Shown: positions 37,843 through 50,649, counted from the stretch's first letter. The stretch: DNA of 64,000 bases from Archivesica marissinica (GCA_014843695.1 CM026402.1:14985374-15049373), one strand, 5' to 3'. The notes: generated by a model from the sequence alone, not told the origin. Numbers and translations are program-made.

Positions 37843-37912
37843 GTTTTCACTTTTCAGGTATATTCTTGTGACGTTGTTGGTGTGATTCTGTTGTTGTTTT
37901 TTCACTTTTCAG
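37843..37912 (+). other. 55-bp tandem duplication of an SNX14 3' splice site and exon start
   Basis: 'ttttcacttttcag' plus 'gtatattcttgtgacgttgt' occurs at 37844 and again at 37899, offset 55 bp. In the first copy the exon-like stretch (from 37858), read in the gene's phase, meets TGA at 37883-37885, so only the second copy (exon at 37913) continues the frame. Confidence 0.8.
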
Positions 37913-37981
37913 GTATATTCTTGTGACGTTGTTGGTGTGGTCATTTGTGTTTGGAGTTACCATCTCGTATTGTTTCATCAG
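37913..37981 (+). CDS. SNX14: SNX14 exon: transmembrane segment
   Basis: 69 nt. Acceptor 'cacttttcag', donor 'cag|gtatag'. One base finishes the previous codon, 22 codons follow, and two bases (AG) pass to the next exon. It encodes 'YILVTLLVWSFVFGVTISYC', a hydrophobic helix matching the second N-terminal hydrophobic stretch of SNX14. The donor is the first of a long run of near-identical copies in the array at 37976-42045. Confidence 0.8.
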
Positions 37982-40900
37982 GTATAGTATTCATCGTGTG
38001 TATATTAATACTTACTGTGCATGGTTACATCAGGTATAGTGTATATTAATACTTACTGTGTATGGTTACATCAGGTATAGTGTATATTAATACTTACTGT
38101 GCATGGTTACATCAGGTATAGTGTATATTAATACTTACTGTGTATGGTTACATCAGGTATAGTGTATATTAATACTTACTGTGTATGGTTACATCAGGTA
38201 TAGTGTATATTAATACTTACTGTGCCTGGTTACATCAGGTGTAGTATTCATCATGTGTATATTAATACTTACTGTGCATGGTTACATCAGGTATAGTATT
38301 CATCGTGTGTATATTAATACTTACTGTGCATGGTTACATCAGGTGTAGTATTCATCATGTGTATATTAATACTTACTGTGCATGGTTACATCAGGTGTAG
38401 TGTATATTAATACTTACTGTGCATGGTTACATCAGGTGTAGTATTCATCGTGTGTATATTAATACTTACTGTGCATGGTTACATCAGGTATGGTATTCAT
38501 CATGTGTATATTAATACTTACTGTGCATGGTTACATCAGGTATGGTATTCATCATGTGTATATTAATACTTACTGTGCATGGTTACATCAGGTGTAGTAT
38601 TCATTGTGTGTATATTAATACTTACTGTGCATGGTTACATCTGGTGTGGTATTCATCGTGTGTATATTAATACTTACTGTGCATGGTTACATCAGGTATA
38701 GTGTATATTAATACTTACTGTGCATGGTTACATCAGGTGTAGTATTCATTGTGTGTATATTAATACTTACTGTGCATGGTTACATCAGGTGTAGTATTCA
38801 TTGTGTGTATATTAATACTTACTGTGCATGGTTACATCAGGTATAGTGTATATTAATACTTACTGTGCATGGTTACATCAGGTGTAGTGTATATTAATAC
38901 TTAACGTGCATGGTTACATCAGGTATAGTGTATATTAATACTTACTGTGCATGGTTACATCAGGTGTAGTATTCATTGTGTGTATATTAATACTTAACGT
39001 GCATGGTTACATCAGGTATAGTGTATATTAATACTTACTGTGCATGGTTACATCAGGTGTAGTATTCATTGTGTATATTAATACTTAATGTGCATGGTTA
39101 CATCAGGTATAGTGTATATTAATACTTACTGTGCATGGTTACATCAGGTGTAGATTCATCATGTGATATTAATACTTACTGTGCATGGTTACATCAGGTG
39201 TAGTGTATATTAATACTTACTGTGCATGGTTACATCAGGTGTAGTGTATATTAATACTTACTGTGTATGGTTACATCAGGTATAGTGTATATTAATACTT
39301 ACTGTGCATGGTTACATCAGGTGTAGTGTATATTAATACTTACTGTGCATGGTTACATCAGGTGTAGTATTCATTGTGTGTATATTAATACTTACTGTGC
39401 ATGGTTACATCTGGTGTGGTGTTATTTTTTGTGTGGTTCATCGGTTGTGTATATTAATACTTACTGTGCATGGTTACATCAGGTATAGTGTATATTAATA
39501 CTTACTGTGCATGGTTACATCAGGTGTAGTATTCATTGTGTGTATATTAATACTTACTGTGCATGGTTACATCAGGTGTAGTATTCATTGTGTGTATATT
39601 AATACTTACTGTGCATGGTTACATCAGGTATAGTGTATATAATACTTACTGTGCATGGTTACATCAGGTGTAGTGTATATTAATACTTAACGTGCATGGT
39701 TACATCAGGTATAGTGTATATTAATACTTACTGTGCATGGTTACATCAGTGTAGTATTCATTGTGTGTATATTAATACTTACTGTGTATGGTTACATCAG
39801 GTATAGTGTATATTAATACTTACTGTGTATGGTTACATCAGGTATAGTGTATATTAATACTTACTGTGTATGGTTACATCAGGTATAGTGTATATTAATA
39901 CTTACTGTGTATGGTTACATCAGGTATAGTGTATATTAATACTTACTGTGTATGGTTACATCAGGTATAGTGTATATTAATACTTACTGTGTATGGTTAC
40001 ATCAGGTATAGTGTATATTAATACTTACTGTGTATGGTTACATCAGGTATAGTGTATATTAATACTTACTGTGTATGGTTACATCAGGTATAGTGTATAT
40101 TAATACTTACTGTGTATGGTTACATCAGGTATAGTGTATATTAATACTTACTGTGTATGGTTACATCAGGTATAGTGTATATTAATACTTACTGTGTATG
40201 GTTACATCAGGTATAGTGTATATTAATACTTACTGTGTATGGTTACATCAGGTATAGTGTATATTAATACTTACTGTGTATGGTTACATCAGGTGTAGTA
40301 TTCATTGTGTGTATATTAATACTTAACGTGCATGGTTACATCAGGTATAGTATTCATCGTGTGTATATTAATACTTACTGTGCATGGTTACATCAGGTGT
40401 AGTATTCATCATGTGTATATTAATACTTACTGTGTATGGTTACATCAGGTATAGTGTATATTAATACTTAATGTGCATGGTTACATCAGGTATAGTGTAT
40501 ATTAATACTTACTGTGCATGGTTACATCAGGTGTAGTATTCATCATGTGTATATTAATACTTACTGTGCATGGTTACATCAGGTATAGTGTATATTAATA
40601 CTTACTGTGCATGGTTACATCAGGTATAGTGTATATTAATACTTACTGTGCATGGTTACATCAGGTATAGTGTATATTAATACTTACTGTGCATGGTTAC
40701 ATCAGGTATAGTGTATATTAATACTTACTGTGCCTGGTTACATCAGGTGTAGTATTCATCATGTGTATATTAATACTTACTGTGCATGGTTACATCAGGT
40801 GTAGTATTCATTGTGTGTATATTAATACTTACTGTGCATGGTTACATCAGGTATAGTAATCATTGTGTGTATATTAATACTTACTGTGCATGGTTACATC

Positions 40901-42045
40901 AGGTGTAGTATTCATCATGTGTATATTAATACTTAACGTGCATGGTTACATCAGGTATAGTGTATATTAATACTTAATGTGCATGGTTACATCAGGTATA
41001 GTGTATATTAATACTTAATGTGCATGGTTACATCAGGTATGGTATTCATCATGCGTATATTAATACTTACTGTGCATGGTTACATCTGGTGTAGTATTCA
41101 TCATGTGTATATTAATACTTAACGTGCATGGTTACATCAGGTATAGTGTATATTAATACTTAATGTGCATGGTTACATCAGGTATAGTGTATATTAATAC
41201 TTAACGTGCATGGTTACATCAGGTATAGTGTATATTAATACTTACTGTGCATGGTTACATCAGGTGTAGTATTCATCATGTGTATATTAATACTTAACGT
41301 GCATGGTTACATCAGGTATAGTGTATATTAATACTTACTGTGCATGGTTACATCATGTATAGTGTATATTAATACTTACTGTGCATGGTTACATCTGGTG
41401 TAGTATTCATCATGTGTATATTAATACTTACTGTGTATGGTTACATCAGGTATAGTGTATATTAATACTTACTGTGCATGGTTACATCAGGTATAGTGTA
41501 TATTAATGCTTACTGTGCATGGTTACATCAGGTATAGTGTATATTAATACTTACTGTGCATGGTTACATCAGGTATAGTATTCATTGTGTGTATATTAAT
41601 ACTTACTGTGCATGGTTACATCAGGTGTAGTATTCATTGTGTGTATATTAATACTTAATGTGCATGGTTACATCAGGTGTGGTATTCATCGTGTGTATAT
41701 TAATACTTACTGTGCATGGTTACATCAGGTGTAGTATTCATTGTGTGTATATTAATACTTACTGTGCATGGTTACATCAGGTATAGTGTATATTAATACT
41801 TACTGTGCATGGTTACATCAGGTGTAGTGTATATTAATACTTACTGTGCATGGTTACATCAGGTGTAGTATTCATTGTGTGTATATTAATACTTACTGTG
41901 CATGGTTACATCAGGTGTAGTGTATATTAATACTTACTGTGCATGGTTACATCAGGTATAGTGTATATTAATACTTACTGTGCATGGTTACATCAGGTAT
42001 AGTGTATATTAATACTTACTGTGCATGGTTACATCAGGTATGGTA
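37976..42045. repeat. 41/50-bp minisatellite built on an SNX14 5' splice site, about 90 units
   Basis: The unit contains 'ggttacatcaggtatagtgt' and 'atattaatacttactgtgca' (41 bp), or a longer form of about 50 bp with 'gtagtattcatcgtgtgt'. Each unit repeats 'catcag|gtatag', the same bases as the authentic exon-intron junction at 37981/37982. It fills most of the 4.9-kb intron. Around 39418-39450 the repeat is broken by a T/G-rich segment. Confidence 0.95.
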
Positions 42046-42054
42046 TTCAGTATT

Positions 42055-42540
42055 CAGAGCAAAGCACCTTGTTGCAAAACTTGAATCTCTCTCTTGTGGC
42101 AAAAGTTCTACGTTGTAAAATGCATTGCGAAACTTGGATCTCTCTCTCGTGGCAAAAGTTCTACGTTGTAAAATGTATTGCGAAACTTGGATCTCTCTCT
42201 CGTGGCAAAAGTTCTACGTTGTAAAATGTATTGCGAAACTTGGATATCTCTGCCGTTGCAAAAGTTCTATGTTGTAAAATGTATTGCAAAACTTGGATCT
42301 CTCTCTCGTGGCAAAAGTTCTACGTTGTAAAATGTATTGCGAAACTTGGATATCTCTGCTGTTGCAAAAGTTCTATGTTGTAAAATGTATTGCAAAACTT
42401 GGATATCTCTGCCGTTGCAAAAGTTCTATGTTGTAAAATGTATTGCAAAACTTGGATATCTCTGCTGTTGCAAAAGTTCTATGTTGTAAAATGTATTGCA
42501 AAACTTGGATTTCTCTGTCGTTGCAAAAGTTCATCGTTGA
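42055..42540. repeat. 53-bp minisatellite, about 9 units
   Basis: The unit contains 'ctctcgtggcaaaagttcta', 'cgttgtaaaatgtattgcga' and 'aacttggat'. Two subtypes (ctctcgtgg and ctgccgttg) alternate in the second half. It lies in the same SNX14 intron, next to the donor-derived array. Confidence 0.9.
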
Positions 42541-42853
42541 CATGACGATTTATTTTACAATGAAAAAAGAAGCGAACAATTCGGAATCAAGAAATTTGTT
42601 TGTTTTAAAGGGAATTCCAATTTTAGATGGGTTCCGGTTTTGAGGGGTTTCACTGTATAAAGTCATTAACTATATATGTCCTGTAGTCCTATAGTATGTC
42701 TATATAGTAAGTCCTGGTATAATGTTCAATATACATGTTGTATGCTGCTTTATAGATGTTGCTAAATCACACAAAATGTCTGTCAAACATGATACTGAAC
42801 TGGAAAATTATTAATGTTTAAAATATTAAATTCACATATATTTTGTGTTTCAG

Positions 42854-42911
42854 TCGAGATCTATTACTGCCTAACTTGCTACCATTGTTCCAGATTGGAA
42901 GAGGCAAAAAG
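42854..42911 (+). CDS. SNX14: SNX14 exon: juxtamembrane segment
   Basis: 58 nt. Acceptor 'ttttgtgtttcag', donor 'gtacct'. One base completes a serine codon, then 'RDLLLPNLLPLFQIGRGKK'. It aligns with the 'LLPN' segment just after the SNX14 transmembrane helix. Short but phase-consistent on both sides. Confidence 0.75.
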
Positions 42912-43150
42912 GTACCTATTTCTATTTCAACAGAGATTGAATAAAATTGAATGATATAGGGGTTTTTTCTAGAGCAGATTGGCATGGTGCTCCGCCTTGC
43001 CCTTATTAAACCCTGCCTCTTTTCTGACCCACCCTGCCCTTTTTTCAAATCTAGAATAAACCATATGATAGCAAGCTTCTTAGAACCTGTTGAGAAGCAA
43101 TGTTCAGCAGAGAAACTAATTGAACATATTAACAAAATCAATCCATTACA

Positions 43151-43345
43151 GCCCGCCTCCGTGGTCGAGTGGTTAAGGTCGCTGACTTGTATACCACTGT
43201 AACCTATCATCACTGATGGTTACGGGTTCGAGCCCCACTCAGGCCGTGTCTCATTTATATGAAAAAGTTGGCAGTTTCTTACGGAAGTTGGTGCACCCAA
43301 GTACTGGTTAACCGCTGGAGCCTGCCCAGGAAAGGTGTTGTTAGG
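43151..43345 (+). mobile_element. SINE family D, 3' end replaced by a minisatellite
   Basis: Full tRNA-like head 'gcctccgtggtcgagtggtt' and 'gggttcgagccccactcagg', body to 'ggaaaggtgttgttagg'. The usual 3' end ('aaactgcccgtcggcgat', as at 54190-54458) is missing, and the 34-bp array starts at exactly this point. Confidence 0.82.
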
Positions 43346-46300
43346 GGTCATTGTCGTGGTTTACTGTGAAAGGGTCATTGATATATGTAGTGGTTTACTG
43401 TGAAGAGGTCATTGATATATGTAGTGGTTTACTGTGAAGAGGTCATTGATATATGCAATGGTCTACTGTGAAAGGGTCATTGATATATGTAATGGTCTAC
43501 TGTGAAGGGGTCATTGATATATGTAATGGTCTACTGTGAAGGGGTCATTAACATATGTAATGGTTTACTGTGAATGGGTCATTAATATATGTAATGGTTT
43601 ACTGTGAATGGGTCATTGATATATGTAATGGTTTACTGTGAAGGGGTCATTGATATATGTAATGTTTTACTGTGAAGGGTTCATTGATATATGTAGTGGT
43701 TTACTGTGAAGGGGTCATTAATATATGTAATGGTTTACTGTGAAGGGGTCATTGATATATATAATGGTCTACTGTGAAGGGGTCATTGATATATGTAACG
43801 GTTTACTGTGAAGGGGTCATTAATATATGTAATGGTTTACTGTGAATGGGTCATTGATATATGTAGTGGTTTACTGTGAAGGGTTCATTGATATATGTAG
43901 TGATTTACTGTGAAGGGGTCATTAACATATGTAATGGTTTACTGTGAATGGGTCATTAATATATGTAATGGTTTACTGTGAATGGGTCATTGATATATGT
44001 AATGGTTTACTGTGAAGGGGTCATTGATATATGTAATGTTTTACTGTGAAGGGGTCATTGATATATGTAGTGGTTTACTGTGAAGGGTTCATTGATATAT
44101 GTAGTGATTTACTGTGAAGGGGTCATTAATATATGTAATGGTTTACTGTGAAGTGGTCATTGATATATATAATGGTCTACTGTGAAGGGATCATTGATAT
44201 ATGTAATGGTTTACTGTGAAGGGTTCATTGATATATGTAATAGTTTACTGTGAAGAGGTCATTGATATATAATGGTCTACTGTGAAGGGATCATTGATAT
44301 ATGTAATGGTTTACTGTGAAGGGTTCATTGATATATGTAATAGTTTACTGTGAAGGGGTCATTGATATATGTAATGTTTTACTGTGAAGGGTTCATTGAT
44401 ATATGTAGTGGTTTACTGTGAAGGGGTCATTGATATATGTAATGGTTTACTGTGAAGGGGTCATTGATATATGTAATGGTTTACTGTGAAGGGGTCATTA
44501 ATATATGTAATGGTTTACTGTGAATGGGTCATTGATATATGTAGTGGTTTACTGTGAAGGGTTCATTGATATATGTAGTGATTTACTGTGAAGGGGTCAT
44601 TAATATATGTAATGGTTTACTGTGAAGTGGTCATTGATATATATAATGGTCTACTGTGAAGGGATCATTGATATATGTAATGGTTTACTGTGAAGGGTTC
44701 ATTGATATATGTAATAGTTTACTGTGAAGAGGTCATTGATATATGTAATGGTTTACTGTGAAAGGTTCATTGATATATGTAATGGTTTACTGTGAAGGGT
44801 TCATTGATATATGTAATAGTTTACTGTGAAGGGTTCATTGATATATGTAGTGGTTTACTGTGAAGGGTTCATTGATATATGTAGTGATTTACTGTGAAGG
44901 GGTCATTAATATATGTAATGGTTTACTGTGAAGTGGTCATTGATATATATAATGGTCTACTGTGAAGGGATCATTGATATATGTAATGGTTTACTGTGAA
45001 GGGGTCATTAATATATGTAATGGTTTACTGTGAAGGGGTCATTGATATATATAATGGTTTACTGTGAAGGGTTCATTGATATATGTAATAGTTTACTGTG
45101 AAGAGGTCATTGATATATGTAATGGTTTACTGTGAAAGGTTCATTGATATATGTAATGGTTTACTGTGAAGGGTTCATTGATATATGTAATAGTTTACTG
45201 TGAAGGGTTCATTGATATATGTAATAGTTTACTGTGAAGGGTTCATTGATATATGTAGTTGTTTACTGTAAAGGGGTCATTGATATATGTAATAGTTTAC
45301 TGTGAAGGGTTCATTGATATATGTAATAGTTTACTGTGAAGGGTTCATTGATATATGTAATAGTTTACTGTGAAGGGTTCATTGATATATGTAATAGTTT
45401 ACTGTGAAAGGTTCATTGATATATGTAATGGTTTACTGTGAAGAGGTCATTGATATATGTAATGGTTTACTGTGAAGGGTTCATTGATATATGTAATAGT
45501 TTACTGTGAAGGGTTCATTGATATATGTAGTTGTTTACTGTAAAGGGGTCATTGATATATAATGGTATACTGTGAAGGGGTCATTGAGATATGTAGTTGT
45601 TTACTGTAAAGGGGTCATTGATATATGTAATAGTTTACTGTGAAGGGTTCATTGATATATGTAGTTGTTTACTGTAAAGGGGTCATTGATATATAATGGT
45701 CTACTGTGAAGGGGTCATTGAGATATGTAGTGGTCTACTGTGAAGGGTTCATTGATATATTTAATAGTTTACTGTGAAGGGGTCATTGAGATATGTAGTT
45801 GTTTACTGTGAAGGGTTCATTGATATATGTAGTTGTTTACTGTGAAGGGGTCATTGATATATAATGGTATACTGTGAAGGGGTCATTGAGATATGTAGTT
45901 GTTTACTGTGAAGGGTTCATTGATATATGTAGTGGTCTACTGTGAAGGGTTCATTGATATATAATGGTCTACTGTGAATGGGTCATTGATATATGTAGTT
46001 GTTTAGTGTGAAGGGGTCATTGATATATGTAATGGTTTACTATGAAGGGTTCATTGATATATGTAATGGTTTACTGTGAAGGGGTCATTGATATATGTAA
46101 TGGTCTACTGTGAAGGGGTCATTTATATATATAATGGTTTACCGTGAAGGGGTCATTGAGATATATAATTGTCTACTGTGAAGGGATCATTGATATATGT
46201 AATAGTTTACTGTGAAGGCGTCATTGATATATAATGGTCTACTGTGAAGGGGTCATTGATATATGTAATGGTTTACTATGAAGGGTTCATTGATATATGT

Positions 46301-46870
46301 AATGGTTTACTGTGAAGGGGTCATTGATATATGTAATGGTCTACTGTGAAGGGGTCATTGATATATATAATGGTTTACCGTGAAGGGGTCATTGAGATAT
46401 GTAATGGTCTACTGTGAAGGGATCATTGATATATGTAATGGTTTACTGTGAAGGGATCATTGATATATGTAATGGTTTACTATGAAGGGTTCATTGATAT
46501 ATGTAATGGTTTACTGTGAAGGGGTCATTGCTATATGTAATGGTCTACTGTGAAGGGGTCATTGATATATATAATGGTTTACCGTGAAGGGGTCATTGAG
46601 ATATGTAATGGTCTACTGTGAAGGGATCATTGATATATGTAATGGTTTACTGTGAAGGGATCATTGATATATGTAATGGTCTACTGTGAATGGGTCATTG
46701 ATATATGTAATGGTCTACTGTGAAGGGGTCATTGATATATGTAATGGTTTACTGTGAAGGGGTCATTGATATATGTAATGGTCTACTGTGAAGGGGTCAT
46801 TGATATATGTAATGGTTTACTGTGAAGGGGTCAATGATATAAGTAATGGTCTACTGTGAAGGGATCATTG
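43346..46870. repeat. 34-bp minisatellite, about 104 units
   Basis: The unit contains 'ggtcattgatatatgtaatg' and 'gtttactgtgaagg'. Variants: gagata, taatata, tagtt, ggttca, and a form lacking 'gt'. Blocks of several units recur (43900-44220 resembles 44560-44720 and 44880-45000), so block duplication has occurred. It fills most of the SNX14 intron 42912-47308. Confidence 0.95.
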
Positions 46871-47175
46871 AGATATGTAGCATAACCCAGGACAATACTG
46901 CAGTATAACCCAGGACAATACTGAGGAAAAACCTGGGACAATACTGCAGTATAACCCAGGACAATACTGAGGAAAAACCTGGGACAATACTGCAGTATAA
47001 CCCGGGACAATACTGAGGAAAAACCTGGGACAATACTGTGCAGTATAACCCAGGACATTACTACAGTATAGCCCGGGATAATACTGAGGCTTAACCCGGG
47101 ACATTAATTACTACAGTATAACCTGGGTTAATACTGAGGCATAACCTCGGAAATTACTACAGTATAGCCCGTTAT
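46871..47175. repeat. About 46-bp composite minisatellite (two 23-bp half units)
   Basis: Half units 'cagtataacccaggacaata' and 'gaggaaaaacctgggacaat' alternate, then degenerate to 'cagtatagcccgggata'. It adjoins the 34-bp array without a gap. Confidence 0.85.
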
Positions 47176-47308
47176 ATTAGCGCCTTGTATCTATTGGCCT
47201 GTTCCGAACTTACCGGGGACCAAGGTCCAAGAAGCTTGAGACTGAGTTTGAGATTGGAGACAGTTTTATACCCTTTAAGTCAGGTTTAGAAGTTACTCTT
47301 AATTACAG

Positions 47309-47391
47309 AATGATGCCGATATTGATGACGAGTTCACATTGATGAAGACCATTTGCACAGTGTGTGGACAAAGACGTTGTCCCAGACACAG
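47309..47391 (+). CDS. SNX14: SNX14 exon: cysteine-rich linker
   Basis: 83 nt. Acceptor 'aattacag', donor 'cacag|gtatat'. 27 codons plus two bases. It encodes an acidic stretch then 'CTVCGQRRCPRHR', matching the conserved CxxC...C.RHR segment between the membrane anchor and PXA domain of SNX14. The codon for the last R is split across the intron (AG|A). Confidence 0.88.
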
Positions 47392-48228
47392 GTATATGTA
47401 CACTATATCATTTATTATCCCTGGGCTGGTATATGTACACTATATCATTTATTATCCAGGTATATGTACACTATATCATTTATTATCCCGGTATATGTAC
47501 ACTATATCATTTATTATCCCGGTATATGTACACTATATCATTTATTATCCAGGTATATGTACACTATATCATTTATTATCCTGGTATATGTACACTATAT
47601 AATTTATTATCCTGGTATATGTACACTATATCATTTATTATCCCGGTATATGTACACTATATCATTTATTATCCCGGTATATGTACACTATATCATTTAT
47701 TATCCTGGTATATGTACACTATATCATTTATTATCCCGGTATATGTACACTATATCATTTATTATCCAGGTATATGTACACTATATCATTTATTATCCAG
47801 GTATATGTACACTATATCATTTATTATCCAGGTATATATACACTATATCATTTATTATCCTGGTATATATACACTATATCATTCATTATCCTGGTATATA
47901 AACACTATATCATTTATTATCCAGGTATATGTACACTATATCATTTATTATCCAGGTATATATACACTATATCATTATTATCCAGGTATATGTACACTAT
48001 CATTTATTATCCAGGTATATATACACTATATCATTATTATTCTGGTATATGTACACTATATCATTTATTATCCCGATATATGTACACTATATCATTTATT
48101 ATCCAGGTATATGTACACTATATCATTTATTATCCAGGTATATGTACACTATATCATTTATTATCCCGGTATATGTACACTATGTTATTTATTATCCTCG
48201 TATATGTACATTACATCATTTATTATCC
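47392..48228. repeat. 31-bp minisatellite starting at an SNX14 splice donor, about 27 units
   Basis: The unit contains 'ggtatatgtacactatatca' and 'tttattatcca'. The first unit begins exactly at the donor: exon 'cacag' then 'gtatatgtacac'. Later units carry 'ccag|gtatat', 'cccg|gtatat' or 'cctg|gtatat'. Units missing one base around 47970-48040 shift the frame. Confidence 0.95.
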
Positions 48229-48354
48229 CACACCACTGCATGGTTGGCAAGGGGATTAAAAATAGTTTCCGTCTGATGCATAAAAATGTGTGCAACTCGT
48301 ACAGTTGTTAAGTTCTTACCCGATCCTTTTGCATGCTGATATCCTATCATCAGT

Positions 48355-48391
48355 GGCGTCCGATGTCCAGTGGTAGGGCGTCGGATTTGGA
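48355..48391 (+). mobile_element. SINE family E head only
   Basis: 'ggcgtccgatgtccagtggt' followed by 'agggcgtcggatttgga' matches the tRNA-like start of SINE E (reverse complement of 61583-61545). It is cut off where the 36-bp array begins. Confidence 0.65.
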
Positions 48392-50368
48392 CTCGGTGCT
48401 TCTATGTGGGAATGGATAATGGCGTCATGAGGTGCTTCTATGTGGGAATGGATAATGGCATCAAGAGGTGTTTCTATGTGGGAATGGATAATGGCATCAA
48501 GAGGTGTTTCTATGTGGGAATGGATAATGGTGTGGAGAGGTGCTTCTATGTGGGAATGGACAATGGTGTGGAGTGGTGCTTCTATGTGGGAATGGATAAT
48601 GGTGTTGTGAGGTGTTTCTATGTGGGAATGGATAATGGTGTGGAGAGGTGCTTCTATGTGGGAATGGACAATGGTGTGGAGAGGTACTTCTATGTGGGAA
48701 TGGATAATGGTGTGGAGAGGTGCTTCTATGTGGGAATGGACAATGGTGTGGAGTGGTGCTTCTATGTGGGAATGGATAATGGTGTGGAGAGACGATTCTA
48801 TGTGGGAATGGATAATGGTGTGGAGAGGTGCTTCTATGTGGGAATGGATAATGGTGTGGAGAGGTGTTTCTATGTGGGAATGGATAATGGTGTGGAGAGG
48901 TGATTCTATGTGGGAATGGATAATGGTGTGGAGAGGTGCTTCTATGTGGGAATGGATAATGGTGTGGAGAGGTTTCTATGTGGGAATGGATAATGGTGTG
49001 GAGAGGTGCTTCTATGTGGGAATGGATAATGGTGTGGAGAGGTGTTTCTATGTGGGAATGGATAATGGTGTGGAGAGGTGTTCTATGTGGGAATGGATAA
49101 TGGTGTGGAGAGGTGCTTCTATGTGGGAATGGATAATGGTGTGGAGAGGTGCTTCTATGTGGGAATGGATAATGGTGTGGAGAGGTGCTTCTATGTGGGA
49201 ATGGATAATGGTGTGGAGAGGTGCTTCTATGTGGGAATGGATAATGGTGTGGAGAGGTGCTTCTATGTGGGAATGGATAATGGTGTGGAGAGGTGCTTCT
49301 ATGTGGGAATGGATAATGGTGTGGAGAGGTGCTTCTATGTGGGAATGGATAATGGTGTGGAGAGGTGCTTCTATGTGGGAATGGATAATGGTGTGGAGAG
49401 GTGCTTCTATGTGGGAATGGATAATGGTGTGGAGAGGTGCTTCTATGTGGGAATGGATAATGGTGTGGAGAGGTGCTTCTATGTGGGAATGGATAATGGT
49501 GTGGAGAGGTGCTTCTATGTGGGAATGGATAATGGTGTGGAGAGGTGCTTCTATGTGGGAATGGATAATGGTGTGGAGAGGTGCTTCTATGTGGGAATGG
49601 ATAATGGTGTGGAGAGGTGCTTCTATGTGGGAATGGATAATGGTGTGGAGAGGTGCTTCTATGTGGGAATGGATAATGGTGTGGAGAGGTGCTTCTATGT
49701 GGGAATGGATAATGGTGTGGAGAGGTGCTTCTATGTGGGAATGGATAATGGTGTTGAGAGGTGCTTCTATGTGGGAATGGATAATGGTGTGGAGAGGTGC
49801 TTCTATGTGGGAATGGATAATGGTGTGGAGAGGTGCTTCTATGTGGGAATGGATAATGGTGTGGAGAGGTGCTTCTATGTGGGAATGGATAATGGTGTGG
49901 AGAGGTGCTTCTATGTGGGAATGGATAATGGTGTGGAGAGGTGCTTCTATGTGGGAATGGATAATGGTGTTGAGAGGTGCTTCTATGTGGGAATGGATAA
50001 TGGTGTGGAGAGGTACTTCTATGTGGGAATGGATAATGGTGTGGAGAGGTGCTTCTATGTGGGAATGGATAATGGTGTGGAGAGGTGCTTCTATGTGGGA
50101 ATGGATAATGGTGTGGAGAGGTGCTTCTATGTGGGAATGGATAATGGTGTTGAGAGGTACTTCTATGTGGGAATGGATAATGGTGTTGAGAGGTACTTCT
50201 ATGTGGGAATGGATAATGGTGTTGAGAGGTGCTTCTATGTGGGAATGGATAATGGTGTGGAGAGGTACTTCTATGTGGGAATGGATAATGGTGTGGAGAG
50301 GTGCTTCTATGTGGGAATGGATAATGGTGTGGAGAGGTGCTTCTATGTGGGAATGGATAGGTGCTTTT
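48392..50368. repeat. 36-bp minisatellite, about 55 units
   Basis: The unit contains 'tatgtgggaatggataatgg' and 'tgtggagaggtgcttc', 36 bp, a multiple of three, so the + frames read a 12-residue repeat ('CFYVGMDNGVER') for hundreds of codons. 49090-49740 is almost free of variation, while the edges vary. One unit near 48970 is shortened. It lies in the SNX14 intron before the exon at 50438 and has no splice support as coding. Confidence 0.96.
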
Positions 50369-50437
50369 GTGTTACGTGGCAATGGGTATCAACTATAATG
50401 TCATCTCTGTTGTACAGCTGTTCTTGATTTATTTCAG

Positions 50438-50516
50438 ACCAGAGTTAAACATTCTAGCATTCCAGCCTTGGACATGCCTGGAGGTACGTCAGTCCGTTGA
50501 CCTTGCTTGTGAAGAA
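50438..50516 (+). CDS. SNX14: SNX14 exon: start of PXA domain
   Basis: 79 nt. Acceptor 'gatttatttcag', donor 'gaagaa|gtacgt'. It encodes 'PELNILAFQPWTCLEV' then 'RQSVDLACEE'. The QPW motif and spacing to the next exon align without gaps with human SNX14. An internal GTACGT at 50483 would end the exon 33 nt early; the alignment favours the later donor. Confidence 0.85.
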
Positions 50517-50649
50517 GTACGTATACAAGGAAGCATATCTGTGCTGAGAATCTTGGGCAATAAATGGAATTCCAAGAACTAAACTAGTCTTGTTGAATTC
50601 CAGCATGTTAAAGTCGGCCATACATGATGTTGAACTTCATTATTGTTAT

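Noticed and set aside
48370..50427. Long frames (592, 449 and 444 codons) over the 36-bp array.
   Set aside because: The unit length is a multiple of three and stop-free in several frames on both strands; the array lies in an SNX14 intron next to a truncated SINE.
50483..50516. Earlier donor (GTACGT at 50483) for the SNX14 exon.
   Set aside because: Gap-free alignment of the following residues with SNX14 and a second GTACGT at 50517 favour the longer exon; alternative use is not excluded.
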